Source: Kuschelorhynchus macadamiae
Taxonomy: Eukaryota; Arthropoda; Insecta; Coleoptera; Curculionidae
Length of the DNA: 64,000 nucleotides
Assembly: GCA_030620095.1 (NCBI GenBank)
Contig: JAUTXW010000600.1
Location: forward strand, 62,001-126,000
Reading direction: 5' to 3'
Positions 1 to 10,068 of the stretch are shown here, piece after piece. A model generated the notes under the pieces. The model saw only the letters and a program-made list of their open reading frames with translations. It was not told the DNA's origin and made no database searches. Position numbers and translations under genes: made by a program. Position 1 is the stretch's first letter, and each line of letters starts with the position of its first letter.

Positions 1-472
1 GAAACAAAAGAGGTAGAAATCCTCCAATTTTTTTGGGTGCTCGAATGATACGTTTTTTTCTCAATTTAAGTTTACCCCCTTTTGTATTTTTTAATCCCAA
101 ACCGAACTTTCTTTTACCCTTCATTATTCCTGCAACACTTAAAGCTGCAATTTTTTTACCAATAGAAGAATCTTTAGCTTTTACCCTATCCCAGGCTTTT
201 TTTTCTAATATTTGGTCAGATATGTGTCTTTTTGATAAATCTTCAGTCTGAGAGTAAGATATATTATGTTCTTTGCAAGCGGAATCCAATGGATTTATAC
301 CAACGTCACCTCTAGTTAATCTTTTTTCCAAGTTGGTGCCGGGACCACAATAATTATATCCTGGTATATGAACTTCGAAAGGTAGTTTACTAATTAATTT
401 ATTTACTAAACCAGAGCCTTTTCTATTACGTGTTTTAATAGTTTTTTTCAACTTATGACGACCCACAGTCAT
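1..472 (-). CDS. Polinton phospholipase A2-like protein, cut by window edge
   Basis: The frame is open from an ATG at 472 to the left edge, so the 3' end is missing. The start is the first in-frame ATG (MTVGRHK). Residues about 38-72 show a calcium-loop motif (YNYCGPG) and then a helix with NPLDSACKEHN, the pattern of the PLA2 domain of parvovirus VP1 and of related proteins in insect Polintons. In those families this domain breaches endosomal membranes during entry. Here the residue after the catalytic-type His is Asn where the family normally has Asp, so activity is doubtful. The tail is strongly basic (GKRKFGLGLKN, then KLKLRKKRII), as in a DNA-binding or capsid-interior segment. It is divergent to the ATPase gene, 87 bp away. 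Family assignment is from motif reading only. Confidence 0.72.
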   Translation of the reverse strand, partial: MTVGRHKLKKTIKTRNRKGSGLVNKLISKLPFEVHIPGYNYCGPGTNLEKRLTRGDVGINPLDSACKEHNISYSQTEDLSKRHISDQILEKKAWDRVKAKDSSIGKKIAALSVAGIMKGKRKFGLGLKNTKGGKLKLRKKRIIRAPKKIGGFLPLLF

Positions 473-559
473 TGAAGTTCTTTTTATACTAAAAGCACAT
501 TGACATTTTTCTGGTATAAATACTTTTACAGCTAAAAATATTTACTAGTGTGATTAAGA
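473..559. promoter_or_regulatory. Divergent intergenic region with TATA-like box
   Basis: This 87-bp gap separates the outward-reading PLA2-like gene (minus) from the ATPase gene (plus). TATAAATA at 515-522 lies about 40 bp before the ATPase ATG. Its role as a core promoter is inferred from position and sequence alone. Confidence 0.3.
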
Positions 560-1249
560 ATGAGGATTGAAAAACAAAAATTCTCATTACCAGTAAATAA
601 TCATGACGAAAAAATTTTAAGTAAACAGTTGAGAAAGCATGGTGACTTATTTTGCGGTGGTTCAAAAAGAGGGCTTATAGTTGGTTGCAGTGGTAGCGGT
701 AAAACCAACGTTATGCTTACACTGCTCGAGCATCCTAATGGAATTAGGTTTGAAAATGTCTATGTTTATTCAAAGTCATTAGATCAACCAAAATATGAAT
801 ATTTAAGAAAGTTGTTAAAGCCTATGAAAGAAATTGGATACTTTGAATATGATAGCGATGAGAACATTATTTCACCTCATGAAATAAAGCCAAATTCCGT
901 TATCATTTTTGATGATATTCCTTGTCATAATCAATCTATTATTAGGGACTATTTCACGCATGGAAGGCATAGAAACACCGATTGTTTTTTTATTTTTCAA
1001 GGATATTCCTCAATCCTTAAACGTCTAATTCGAGAAAATGCAAACTTATTAATTTTATTTAAACAGGACTGTTTGAGTTTAAAACATATATATAATGACC
1101 ACTGTATATTGGATATGACATTTGATTAGTTTAAAAATATTTGTGCTAACTGTTGGATGGATCCATATGGCTTTCTTGTAATTGACAAAGATTGTGAAGT
1201 AAATCACGGCAGATATAGGAGTAAATTCGATTCCTTTATATATTTATAA
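560..1249 (+). pseudogene. Polinton genome-packaging ATPase (FtsK/HerA, A32-like) with an in-frame TAG
   Basis: The ORF from the ATG at 560 has Walker A GCSGSGKT at residues 42-49 and Walker B VIIFDD at 114-119, with the short spacing seen in A32-like packaging ATPases. These pump viral or Polinton DNA into capsids. Translation stops at TAG 1127-1129, but the same frame stays open for 39 more codons to TAA 1247-1249. The segment after the stop begins FKNICANCW and continues PYGFLVIDKD, which is the usual C-terminal part of this family, so the TAG is best read as a nonsense mutation. No frameshift is seen. The gene is divergent to the PLA2-like gene and precedes the DUF8207-like gene on the same strand. 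Confidence 0.85.
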
Positions 1250-1293
1250 AAGTAAAAAATTTGCAGTTTTATTTCATTTAAAACTTGTACAGC

Positions 1294-2433
1294 ATGGATA
1301 AACGTTTAGCTCGAGAATTAATAAGATCGAGACAAGCCGTGAAGCAGAAATATCAAAGCTTGAAATTAGCTGCTTCTACTGCTCAGTCCGAATTAGAACA
1401 AACTTATAGACCAATAACACAACCACTTAAACAGCTAATTTCAAGTATTGGTAAATCCGAACCATTCGATTTAAAAGAAGAAAGAGTTTCAAAGTATGAA
1501 GATTTCAAAACACCTACAAAGCTTTATAAAACATCAACTCCGACGAAAAATATTCAGAAAACAGGAAAAACTCCGTTACTCCCTACAGAACTACCAACAT
1601 TTTTAAATGACAGTAGTATCACTTCTTCCTCTCCTGTAGTACAACCATTGTCATCAACTGTTATAGCAGAAACTTCAGATCCTTCTAGTGACACAACAAC
1701 AAATTTAAACTTGTCATACATATTGGAACAAACTAGAAAAACAATTCAAACCTATGTTGGTACACCATCATATAAAGATTACTTAGCAGATTTTCATGAA
1801 TTACCCAGATCATATATTGATGAGGGTGTGAAAGATACACAACATAAATTTGACCATTATTATGGAATAGTTCATGACCTCGAAACGGATAAGTTTTCTT
1901 TTGGTTTAACACAGATACCGGTAGAAATTATTGGAAAAGACATTAAAGTGGGAGGAATAACGTACACAGGCACGCCAGGTTTATACGAATTGCTTTTCAA
2001 AAAAGAACCGAAAGGTTATAAGAGGGAAGATTTAGATAATTACATGAACATTCTAGCTAAAACAAATGTATATCGTAGGAATTTTGATTCAAATGAACAA
2101 GTTCAAGGAAATACATCACACAAATATGTTACAATAATAGGACCATATTTACAAAGAAAGGGGATTACAAAGACAAAAACCTTGCCAAGATTAGTTACAG
2201 CATTTAACAAACCAAAACCTCCGTTTAGAACAACTACAGCCAAATCTACAGGAAAGGGATTAATTTTGAAAACAAACAGATCAAATACAGACTATGTATA
2301 CTGGAATAATGTAAACGAAATTGTTGATAGGCTACGTTTATTAATTTCATCAAGTGATGCGGGAAATAATGCTCATAGTAACGAGATTATCTCTATTATT
2401 GAAGAATTAAGAGAAGATAAAGTAATACTATAA
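1294..2433 (+). CDS. Polinton protein with a DUF8207-like domain
   Basis: This is an uninterrupted 379-codon ORF. I take the ATG at 1294 (MDKRLAREL); the upstream TTG at 1285 is not a likely eukaryotic start. Residues about 1-60 look helical and charged. Residues about 60-145 are Ser/Thr/Pro-rich and probably disordered. Residues about 185-265 contain YYGIVHDLETDKFSFGL and then GTPGLYELLFKKEPKGY, the conserved core I associate with the DUF8207 domain found in many insect Polinton-encoded hypothetical proteins. Its function is unknown; a virion role is an inference from its place between ATPase and integrase. It is one of the few undamaged genes of this element. Confidence 0.65.
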   Translation: MDKRLARELIRSRQAVKQKYQSLKLAASTAQSELEQTYRPITQPLKQLISSIGKSEPFDLKEERVSKYEDFKTPTKLYKTSTPTKNIQKTGKTPLLPTELPTFLNDSSITSSSPVVQPLSSTVIAETSDPSSDTTTNLNLSYILEQTRKTIQTYVGTPSYKDYLADFHELPRSYIDEGVKDTQHKFDHYYGIVHDLETDKFSFGLTQIPVEIIGKDIKVGGITYTGTPGLYELLFKKEPKGYKREDLDNYMNILAKTNVYRRNFDSNEQVQGNTSHKYVTIIGPYLQRKGITKTKTLPRLVTAFNKPKPPFRTTTAKSTGKGLILKTNRSNTDYVYWNNVNEIVDRLRLLISSSDAGNNAHSNEIISIIEELREDKVIL

Positions 2434-2469
2434 ATAACAGCTATCAAATATAATCATATTTATAGTTTA

Positions 2470-3221
2470 ATGAAAGCTCAACATGACATTGATAAATTTG
2501 GACGCCATATTTCAAAACAAAATCAAGAGAAAATAAGTGACATTAATAATTTAAAAAGGAGATTAGGTGAAAATGAAACAAATAATGAAATCTTTGCTAA
2601 AAAGCTTAAGGTTTTTGATGAAAATTTTTTAAAGTATGAAAACCAGATTAAAGGATGTTATACCTCAATTGAAAACGTTAATAAACAGTTGCTAACGCTA
2701 AATCAAATAAGTAAAGATTTGCAATTTTTAAATGAACATGTTAAAAAGGAAGACAAAAAATTAAGGGATGATATCAACAAAATTAATAAAATAATGGAAA
2801 CAAATATAAGAGAAGTAATAATTGAAAACACAAGGAAAAAATTAAACAATTAAGAACTTTTATAAAAAGGTTAGATGATGAAAAAAAAAGATATCAAAAT
2901 AGCATTCTTAACAGTAGAACAATTGACCAACTCACTTTGGAAGAAAATCAACAATATATTTCCTTGGAAAATATAATGTCCAGTGTAATTAAGAAATTAG
3001 AACAAGAATTAAATAAAACAGAGGAGGAATTCAAAAATAGTGATAGTAGATCAACTACTTTCTTAACTGGAGAGATAAAAAAATCCTTTAATGCGTTAGA
3101 AAAGGAGATTACTAAAATTAGTAAAGTTTTAAATGAAAAAAGTTATACAATACAAATTGATAAATTGAATGAATGGGAAAAAACATATAAAAGTTATATT
3201 TCGAATTATTACAAAACATAG
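2470..3221 (+). pseudogene. Coiled-coil protein of the Polinton, frameshifted
   Basis: Two ORFs in different frames (2470-2853, ATG start; and a frame open from 2826 to 3221) overlap across an A-rich stretch around 2836-2850. Both encode Lys/Glu/Asn-rich, Leu/Ile-spaced sequence typical of a long coiled coil (for example ISDINNLKRRLGENE and then IKKLEQELNKTEEEF). The simplest reading is one protein of about 250 residues broken by a one-base indel in the A run. I do not recognise the family. It begins 37 bp after the DUF8207-like gene and ends 42 bp before the integrase start, which suggests a shared transcription unit. Confidence 0.55.
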
Positions 3222-3262
3222 AAAGTGAACTTCCTTAAAATTGAATAAACAAGTTTGTTGTC

Positions 3263-4195
3263 ATGACAACCGTTAAACAACAAGTCGTTAATGAATTACA
3301 TAAACCTGCTAGAAAAAACTACAAACGCAGAAGGGTGGTAGTGAAAGGGTTAAATGATCTTTTTCAAGCTGATTTGGTTGAAATGTTACCCTATGCCAAA
3401 TTTAATAAGGGATTTAAATATATCTTGATTACCATAAATGTATTTTCTAAGTATGTTTGGGCCGAACCGGTAAAATCTAAATCTGGAAAAGACGTAACAG
3501 CGGCAATGAAAAAAATATTAATCAGTGCAAAAACTCCACCAAAAAACTTGCAAACGGACAGAGGGAGAGAGTTTTTCAATGTAAATTTTCAAAATTTGAT
3601 GCAACAATTTCGAATTAACCATTATAGCACGTTTTCCAATTTGAAAGCGAGTATAGTAGAAAGAGTGAACAGGACTTTAAAGAATAATATGTGGAAAATA
3701 TTTAGCATTCAAGGAAATTACAAATGGTTTAATATATTAGCGGATATTGTAAAAGATTATAACAATACAAAACATTCTTCAATAGGAATGAAGCCAAAAC
3801 AAGTAAATAAAACAAATGAAAATAGAATCTTGAAATCTGCATTTACTCATGCTAAAACGTTAGATATAAAATCTCCAAAGTTTAAAGTGGGTGATCACGT
3901 ACGAATAAGCAAGCATCGAGAGGCATTTTCAAAAGGTTACACACCAAATTGGTCAAATGAGATATTCCACATTAAAGAAGTTAAGATGACAAACCCTTGG
4001 ACATATTTAATTCAAGACGAAGATAATCAGGACATTCTGGGTGGTTTTTATGAGCAAGAATTACTAAAAGTAAAGCATACCGATGTGTATCTTATTGAGA
4101 AGATTTTGAGAAGGAAAGGAAACAAAGTTTATGTGAAATGGTTAGGACTTGATTAAAAATATAATACATGGATTGATAAAAAAAATATTGTTTAA
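3263..4195 (+). pseudogene. Polinton retroviral-like integrase with chromodomain, in-frame TAA
   Basis: From the ATG at 3263 the protein has an RNase H-fold integrase core with acidic residues D37 (FQADLVEM), D99 (LQTDRGREF) and E133 (ASIVERVNRT), the DDE triad that joins element ends to target DNA. A C-terminal chromodomain begins near residue 275 (DVYLIEKILRRKGNKVYVKW). TAA at 4154-4156 cuts the chromodomain; the frame then continues for 12 codons (KYNTWIDKKNIV) to TAA 4193-4195, matching the expected end of that domain. I see no clear N-terminal HHCC zinc module, so the start may also be shortened. The gene closes the plus-strand cluster of the Polinton. Confidence 0.88.
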
Positions 4196-4343
4196 TTAAA
4201 TTGAAATTAAATTTTAGTTAAATTTGTTTTATTTCTGTTCCTCACTTTATGCTTTAGCTGATACAAATTACAAAGTCTTAATGTGCTAATTAATTTCAAA
4301 TAAAATTCACATTTAGGAAACTAAAATTTTATTAAGTAAAACA

Positions 4344-4631
4344 TCAAATACAATTTTTATTAAAACGTGTCAAATATATTTTATTTCTATGTTCCTCAGA
4401 TAATATCGAATCTAGAATAAGTTTACAATCATTTATTCTTTTTTCAAAACGGAGTCTATGTAAGTACCACATCTGAAAGTTACTCCTACGGGCTTGTCTG
4501 TAAGCAAAGCTCCACTTCACTAACACATGCACCTTATTGTTCTCTTCCAGAAAAGATATTGTTTTCTTCGTAATATTTTCTTTTTGATTCATTTTCATTG
4601 TTTTCTTCGTAATATTTTCGTTTTGTTCCAT
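4344..4631 (-). CDS. Small hypothetical Polinton ORF with internal duplication
   Basis: A 95-codon ORF starts at an ATG at 4631. Its N-terminus covers a 39-bp tandem duplication (ENITKKT appears twice), and its C-terminal half contains QMWYLHRLRFEKRIND and LILDSILSEEHRNKIYL. A second frame overlapping its start (4534-4686 from the first ATG) also encodes the repeat, as KRKYYEENN twice, so the true gene could join the two frames. I do not recognise the product. It lies between the 3' end of the integrase and the minus-strand cluster. Confidence 0.3.
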   Translation of the reverse strand: MEQNENITKKTMKMNQKENITKKTISFLEENNKVHVLVKWSFAYRQARRSNFQMWYLHRLRFEKRINDCKLILDSILSEEHRNKIYLTRFNKNCI

Positions 4632-4635
4632 TTTG
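4558..4635. repeat. 39-bp tandem duplication
   Basis: The 20-base start ATTGTTTTCTTCGTAATATT occurs at 4558 and again at 4597, giving a 39-bp period with nearly identical copies. It is a multiple of three, so it keeps the reading frame of the small minus-strand ORF. Confidence 0.75.
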
Positions 4636-4774
4636 CTTCAATTTGTTTTCCATTTGTTCAGGATATAAAGCAAGTAATTCCATCATAGTTGAAACATTTT
4701 CACTGTTAGGATTTTCTGTTGGACTTATTATATTATAAACATGCGTACACAAGTCGCCACAATCAGCTGAAATA

Positions 4775-5236
4775 TTATTTTGAAATATTTTGAAATATGT
4801 ATTGCCTTTTAACTATAGATAATCTATAATCAATAATTTCCTTTAATCGCCACAAATTGTCCAAAGACTCTTGTCCTAAGTATATGAAGTGTGGGCCTTT
4901 TGTAATTTGTAGAACAGGGGTATCATTTATTTTCTGAACCTGCAGATGAATGTTGTTTATATTCACACTGGTTTGATCAACTTGAAGAAAGTAGAAATTG
5001 TTTACAATAATTCCTTGATGAACACAAATGTCTTTCCAATTTTCTTCGGTTAGTGCGATTGAAAATCCAGTTTTTCCACCAATTACAATTTTTGGAGAAA
5101 AATCATTTAAACTAATGCCAGCAAGAACAAATTTTGACAAAGAATTATTTAAAAAATAAATTTTTGAATTAAGAAGCGTTTCCAAAGGTTTATGAACCAC
5201 GGCGTTGTTCATAATGACTAAACGAGACTGAAACAT
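4775..5236 (-). CDS. Conserved-looking hypothetical protein of insect Polintons
   Basis: An intact 153-codon ORF begins at an ATG at 5236. It has the pattern IVIGGKTGFSIALTEENWKD, then alternating hydrophobic stretches, then HFIYLGQESLDNLWRLKEII near the C-terminus. I associate this layout with a small protein recurring in insect Polinton elements, but know no function for it. There is no signal peptide, membrane span or metal motif. It is preceded by about 260 bp without an ORF. Confidence 0.5.
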   Translation of the reverse strand: MFQSRLVIMNNAVVHKPLETLLNSKIYFLNNSLSKFVLAGISLNDFSPKIVIGGKTGFSIALTEENWKDICVHQGIIVNNFYFLQVDQTSVNINNIHLQVQKINDTPVLQITKGPHFIYLGQESLDNLWRLKEIIDYRLSIVKRQYIFQNISK

Positions 5237-5496
5237 ATTGTGTTATTCTTGAACTTAAATATTCTCATCCCCACTTTCTTTAAAGTTTCGATTAAAATGG
5301 ATTAATGAAAAAATAGATTTCCAGTTTGAAATTTGTAATAAAGATAAATAATTAAAATGGTAATGTATAAAAATAATGCAAAGTTTAATGTAACACTAAT
5401 GATGGAAAAGTAATAATTTTTGAATCCGTCATAATAATTGGTACAGTTGGGGGTTAAAATTTGTAACTGATTATTTTTAAACTCTAACCTTTCTAT

Positions 5497-5769
5497 TCAA
5501 TTTGTATCAAAAATAGATCGATTTGGATAATGATACAAAATTTTAAAAAATTTACTTGCATTTTCATTTCCATTTATTCGTTCCATCCAACTAATTGTAC
5601 TATTGTTAATTAATCCAATTTTCATAAATTTACAATATTTACTTAGAGTGACGTCTGTTTTATTAGAAAAACATATTTCACACTGTGTTACGCCAGGGGG
5701 ATGATGAACATAAAAAACATTTTGGAAAATAAAATAAAGAAGAATAAATTGAGATCTACTGATAGTCAT
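5497..5769 (-). CDS. Small hypothetical protein with a hydrophobic N-terminus
   Basis: A 90-codon ORF starts at an ATG at 5769. Residues about 7-22 (QFILLYFIFQNVFYVH) form a hydrophobic stretch that could be a signal peptide or anchor, followed by three Cys residues (CEIC, then C). The family is not recognised. It sits between the 153-aa ORF and the BIR gene, on the same strand. It could be a chance ORF in AT-rich DNA. Confidence 0.3.
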   Translation of the reverse strand: MTISRSQFILLYFIFQNVFYVHHPPGVTQCEICFSNKTDVTLSKYCKFMKIGLINNSTISWMERINGNENASKFFKILYHYPNRSIFDTN

Positions 5770-5866
5770 TAAAACAAATTAATAATTATATTCCAAATTT
5801 ATTAACATTAAGCAGATACTTTCACCACGAAAGCAAAAGCAGTTGTAAAAAATAACAATAAAATAC

Positions 5867-6238
5867 TTAATTTAAATATATGTAAAAGTTCATAAATAAG
5901 GATATTAATAATACTATATAAAATGTGTAGCTTGAAGACTTATTTTGAATGGTTACAATTATTCGATTCCTATTTTTCCATAAACAGTTATTTAAATCAC
6001 AATTCCTAGCAAATTTCTTATACTCCACAATAGGATCATCATAACTTAACCAATCAAAAATTTAAATACCACAATAAAAACATTTACAAATATCATTGAT
6101 TGAAGTATAGTAAAAGCCAGCTCCAGCTAACACTTCTGGTCTCAATTTTCCTTTCCATTTTTTAAAAGTGGAAAGTCGTTTTTCATATGTTTTAAAATAA
6201 CTGTTATCAATTTCTTTGTCAAAAGTTTCTAAGCACAT
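5867..6238 (-). pseudogene. BIR-domain (inhibitor-of-apoptosis-like) gene with an in-frame TAA
   Basis: Reading the minus strand from an ATG at 6238 gives a 123-codon frame broken once by TAA at 6062-6064. The upstream part contains YEKRLSTFKKWKGK, LAGAGFYYTS and CFYC; the downstream part contains FDWLSYDDP and a final Cys (FARNCD). This order is the BIR zinc-binding fold of inhibitor-of-apoptosis proteins. The usual zinc-ligand His after the DDP motif reads Tyr (IVEYKKF). The C-terminus ends in a hydrophobic run (about 18 residues before TAA 5867-5869). It lies directly downstream of the polymerase 3' end, within the Polinton, so it is probably an element-borne host-modulating gene. Both halves are shorter than 70 codons and are easily missed. 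Confidence 0.7.
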
Positions 6239-9200
6239 TTTGTAAAAGACTTATGAAGACTAACTTTGGTTTCAAAAACAACAAATTTAAATACCTTATA
6301 ATATCTACATAAATATATCTAAATCTTCATGTTCTGCATTCCATTGATACAAAGCAATATCTTGGTGTCCCCAAGCTAATGTATTAAAACTATAGGGAAT
6401 TTTATACCGCTTATCATCTTCGGAACTCAAAGCCAATTTATTAATTAACTCTGTAAAAATTGTATGTTGTCTAGATCGAAAAACATACATTGAACAAAAG
6501 GTTTTAGAATGATTTTCAACAACATCTTTATAATGAATAAAATCCAACTGCTTTTTAATTGCACTTTTTTTAACACCTTTTGCTTTTTTTGTTAAACTGT
6601 TTTCCGTTTTAATACAATATGCTTTTGCTCCAGTACCAAAGAAAGCAGTAATGGGTTCACCAGCATATTCATCTTTGAATTTTCCTATAACTGACTTTGT
6701 AATAGGCATTTCATGAATATTATTAAATTCATAATTAGATGTGTCAAATTTGTGAATATTTTTTATCATGTCAGAATAAATATTTGGAGTTGTGACTTCT
6801 AAAATGAACGAATCGGTATCGGTGTATAAAAGTGAAATATTTTCCTGATAAAGAGGTTTTAAAAAATTATAAAAGAAATCATACATGACAGTTTTAGATA
6901 TATCTAATATTGAGAAGCCTACATATATTGGTTTATTGTAAGTAACTTGAATCTTTTGCATTTGAATAGCTACCAAGTTTTCAGAAAATATTGTTAAGTC
7001 CTTGAAATATGGTTTTGCAATTAAATTCTCAGCACCATCTTTTCTTCTATTTTTTTCCCACTCTGTAACAAGTCTTACGTCAATTCTCCTATCAACATTT
7101 TCCATAGTCTTGCCATAAATACTATTATTTGCCAACTTGTAAGTATTACGATCAAATTCATTCTTTGAATCATTTCTTAATCTTGAATTCAAGTCTATAT
7201 ATTTTTTCAACCAATCAGATTGAGAAAACTGTAAAACTCTATGAACTTTAGTCCTTGTTCCAAACATTGTTTTAATAATTGATAGTGAATAACATATTTT
7301 GATTTATCATTTAAATTGGGTATTAATTTTAGGCATTTAGAATTTGGCGGTTTAAAGTTTTCTGGACAAAACGGAAAATCGTTATGATAGGAATGTAGAC
7401 TTGTAGGATATTCTAAATCAACTTCTAAAACATATCCCTTATTAGATTTTTTAGAAATATTCATAATATTTAAATCATTGATTTCTTTATCTGTTAACCA
7501 AACAAAATCTCCCGTTGGAATGTGCTGTGACATTGCATAACCATACAAATTTGTTGCATCATAATAAATTATGTATTTAGTTGGCTTTAAAGGATCAAAA
7601 TTTAAAAGAAATGGGTTATTAGCTTCAGATTTTCTACAAATGCAAGAGCTCACACCACCGCGAACGCTTTTTTTGAAAAAGTGTATCATATCTGGATCAG
7701 TTAACAATTCTAACTCTATTCCAGTATAACGCAAACACGCCTCCCAGGATAAACCTGGAAAAGTGTAAAAATGAGCTGGATCGAGCTTATATGTGGATAA
7801 ACAAGTGCTTCTAAAATTTTCAAAAATATCTGCCAAAAGTAAAGTATCAGAGAGTAAGTAAACGTCGGAGTATTGACCAAGAGATTCACATTTAAACAAT
7901 TGCCAAACCTTTACAGCTCTTTGGTATTCTGCATCACTGATGTGCTCATCCGTTAAAGTATTATAAAATTGGTCTTTCTGAGGTAAAGTTGTTTCTTCTA
8001 ATTTTAAATAATCATCAATATAATTGTAAGGAAATACACCTTTTTGCCGAATAAGTTTAAATCTTTCTTCATCATTGAAATTTTTTTTTATTTCCTTACA
8101 TTGTTCATCTTTTAAGCTTTCAGAGAGTTTTGATAAAGAATGGGATAGAAATTGAAAAGAATCAATAAACCTTAATGATATATTTTTTTCTTAGCCTTTT
8201 GTGTCTTTTTATCAAAATAGTTATCCACATGAATAAGCTTTTCAAATGAAATAAATTTTTCCTTGTTTTGTGCGATAACTGTTAGTTGTTCTTTGTTTAA
8301 GCATAATTTTTTAAGAAATAGATGAGAATCATAATTACGCAAATTATGCAATATAACTGGAATAAAGTTAGGTATTCTGTAATTTATGTTGCAGAGTGAA
8401 TGAGCTGGACCTCTATAAAGACCGGTTATATGACAATGATCTGCAACCCTGTCATTTAAAAGAGGTTTATTACAAATATTTTTTCATAGTTCAAACTTTT
8501 TCATAGTTATGATAAATTTTGTCCAGTTCGTTCAAAGGGATCATTTTTTTAGGAGCCTTTAAATATTTATTGTATATGTTATACACATCTCTTTCTAAAG
8601 AATTTATAAATAATGTATCACAATTTTGACCTCTATATTTTTCAAATTTAGAATAATTATCGTCGAAGGAACATTTAATGTAATAGGCAAATGAATGTGG
8701 AATATGTTCATATTGTTTTAAGGTGTATGAAGTATTAGGATTTTTATCAACATTGTCATTATTTAAAGGCTTTAAAATGCATTCAAAATCTGCATACACC
8801 ACGAAAGGAACTTTCATTTGTTTATGATAATTTACAAATTTCAAAATATGAATAGTTTCCAAACTTATCTTTTATTAATTCTTTAGAAGGTAGGTTAATT
8901 CGTAAATGATCACAATCATAGCTATTGTGTTGTAATAAACTTTCTTCTGTAGGGAAATATTGTAAACAACCATCGCAAATATATTTTTTTCCGTGATGTT
9001 TAGAAATTTGTGCAGAAACTAGTTTTGATAAATCTTTAATATAGCAATAATGAAAAGTTTTTTCATCATCATCACTTATTAACAATAAATTGACATGTTG
9101 ATTTTTTTTATTCGATGAATAATAAAGTGGACCAATTACTTCATACCCCTTTTTAGGATTTATAATTTCTAATCCATATACATTAATAGAAATGTTATTT

Positions 9201-9489
9201 TTTTCTTCAAAAATCTTAATGTTCTTTAGCAACATTGGAAATTCTATACCTGACATATCCAAAACAGAAGAGTAGTGTGGGTAGGATGAAGTTTCAAAAT
9301 CTAATCCGCTTGGTTGGTGAAGAGCAGACACAACTCCCCAGGCGAAGCAAAAGTTGTCATCATTCCTAATGTTGATCACAGCTTGACGTCTCTTGATCCC
9401 TTGAGGAAGTTCGATAAAAGATAAGGCTCTCAGCGGATTGTGCTTGTTAACATTAATTTCCAAATGAAGTAAATTCATCAAAGCCCATC

Positions 9490-9556
9490 CTGCAACGTAA
9501 AAATTAAAAAATTACTTTTTTTGTTGCTGTTGTAAAATCGAAAATAAATTCTTTAC
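9490..9556 (-). other. Intron 2 of the polymerase gene (67 nt, GT-AG)
   Basis: The donor reads TCAG/GTAAAG (intron begins at 9556) and the acceptor ACGTTGCAG/GATGGGC (intron ends at 9490). Removing it completes a Gly codon in phase 1 and joins AERDSG to WALMNLLHLEINV, sequence expected to be contiguous in Polinton polymerases. Confidence 0.85.
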
Positions 9557-10009
9557 CTGAATCTCTTTCTGCAAATTCGTCAGCTTTCTGGTCAATAATG
9601 GTGCAGATTTGCTCTAACAGTTCTTTTTTCTGATATCCCTGGCAAATGACTTGGAACGGCGCATTAAAAGATTTGACATCATAGCTGTCGCTGCTGGGGT
9701 TAAAATAGAAACCGAACAGTTCCATATTTAGCTTGATACATTTATGTTTCTGCAGTTCTTGATCTATTAGATGTGCAATTTTGTATTCCAAATGTTGAAA
9801 ATATTCTTTCACATTTATGAAGTTTTGGTGTGAGGAAATCCTATAAGATATTACTCGTTCCCTGAATGCTGACTTGATAATTTCAACACCTTCCTCCAAG
9901 CCTATTTTGGAATTGTTCTTGTGCACACTAGATCGAAGATGTCCACCACATAGACTTTGGTTTATATTTTTCTTGCATTCTTTAAAATATTTTACAATAT
10001 TTGTAGAAT

Positions 10010-10068
10010 CTATAAATTAAGAAAAAAATATTTTACAAAATATAACATGAAAAATAAAATGTTCTTAC
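10010..10068 (-). other. Intron 1 of the polymerase gene (59 nt, GT-AG)
   Basis: The donor reads GTTAAAG/GTAAGAAC (first intron base 10068) and the acceptor AATTTATAG/ATTCTAC (last intron base 10010). The phase-1 junction makes GAT (Asp) and joins the zinc-finger exon to the exon with the CGGHLRSS knuckle. The downstream frame is open back to this acceptor. Confidence 0.75.

Noticed and set aside
33..251. 72-aa plus-strand ORF at the left edge
   Set aside because: It is the antisense shadow of the PLA2-like gene, with Pro/Phe/Leu-rich text typical of a reversed Lys-rich protein.
1285..1293. TTG start for the DUF8207-like gene
   Set aside because: Only three codons upstream of a good ATG; TTG starts are not expected in this nuclear context.
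3391..3579. 62-aa minus-strand ORF
   Set aside because: Antisense of the integrase core; no motif.
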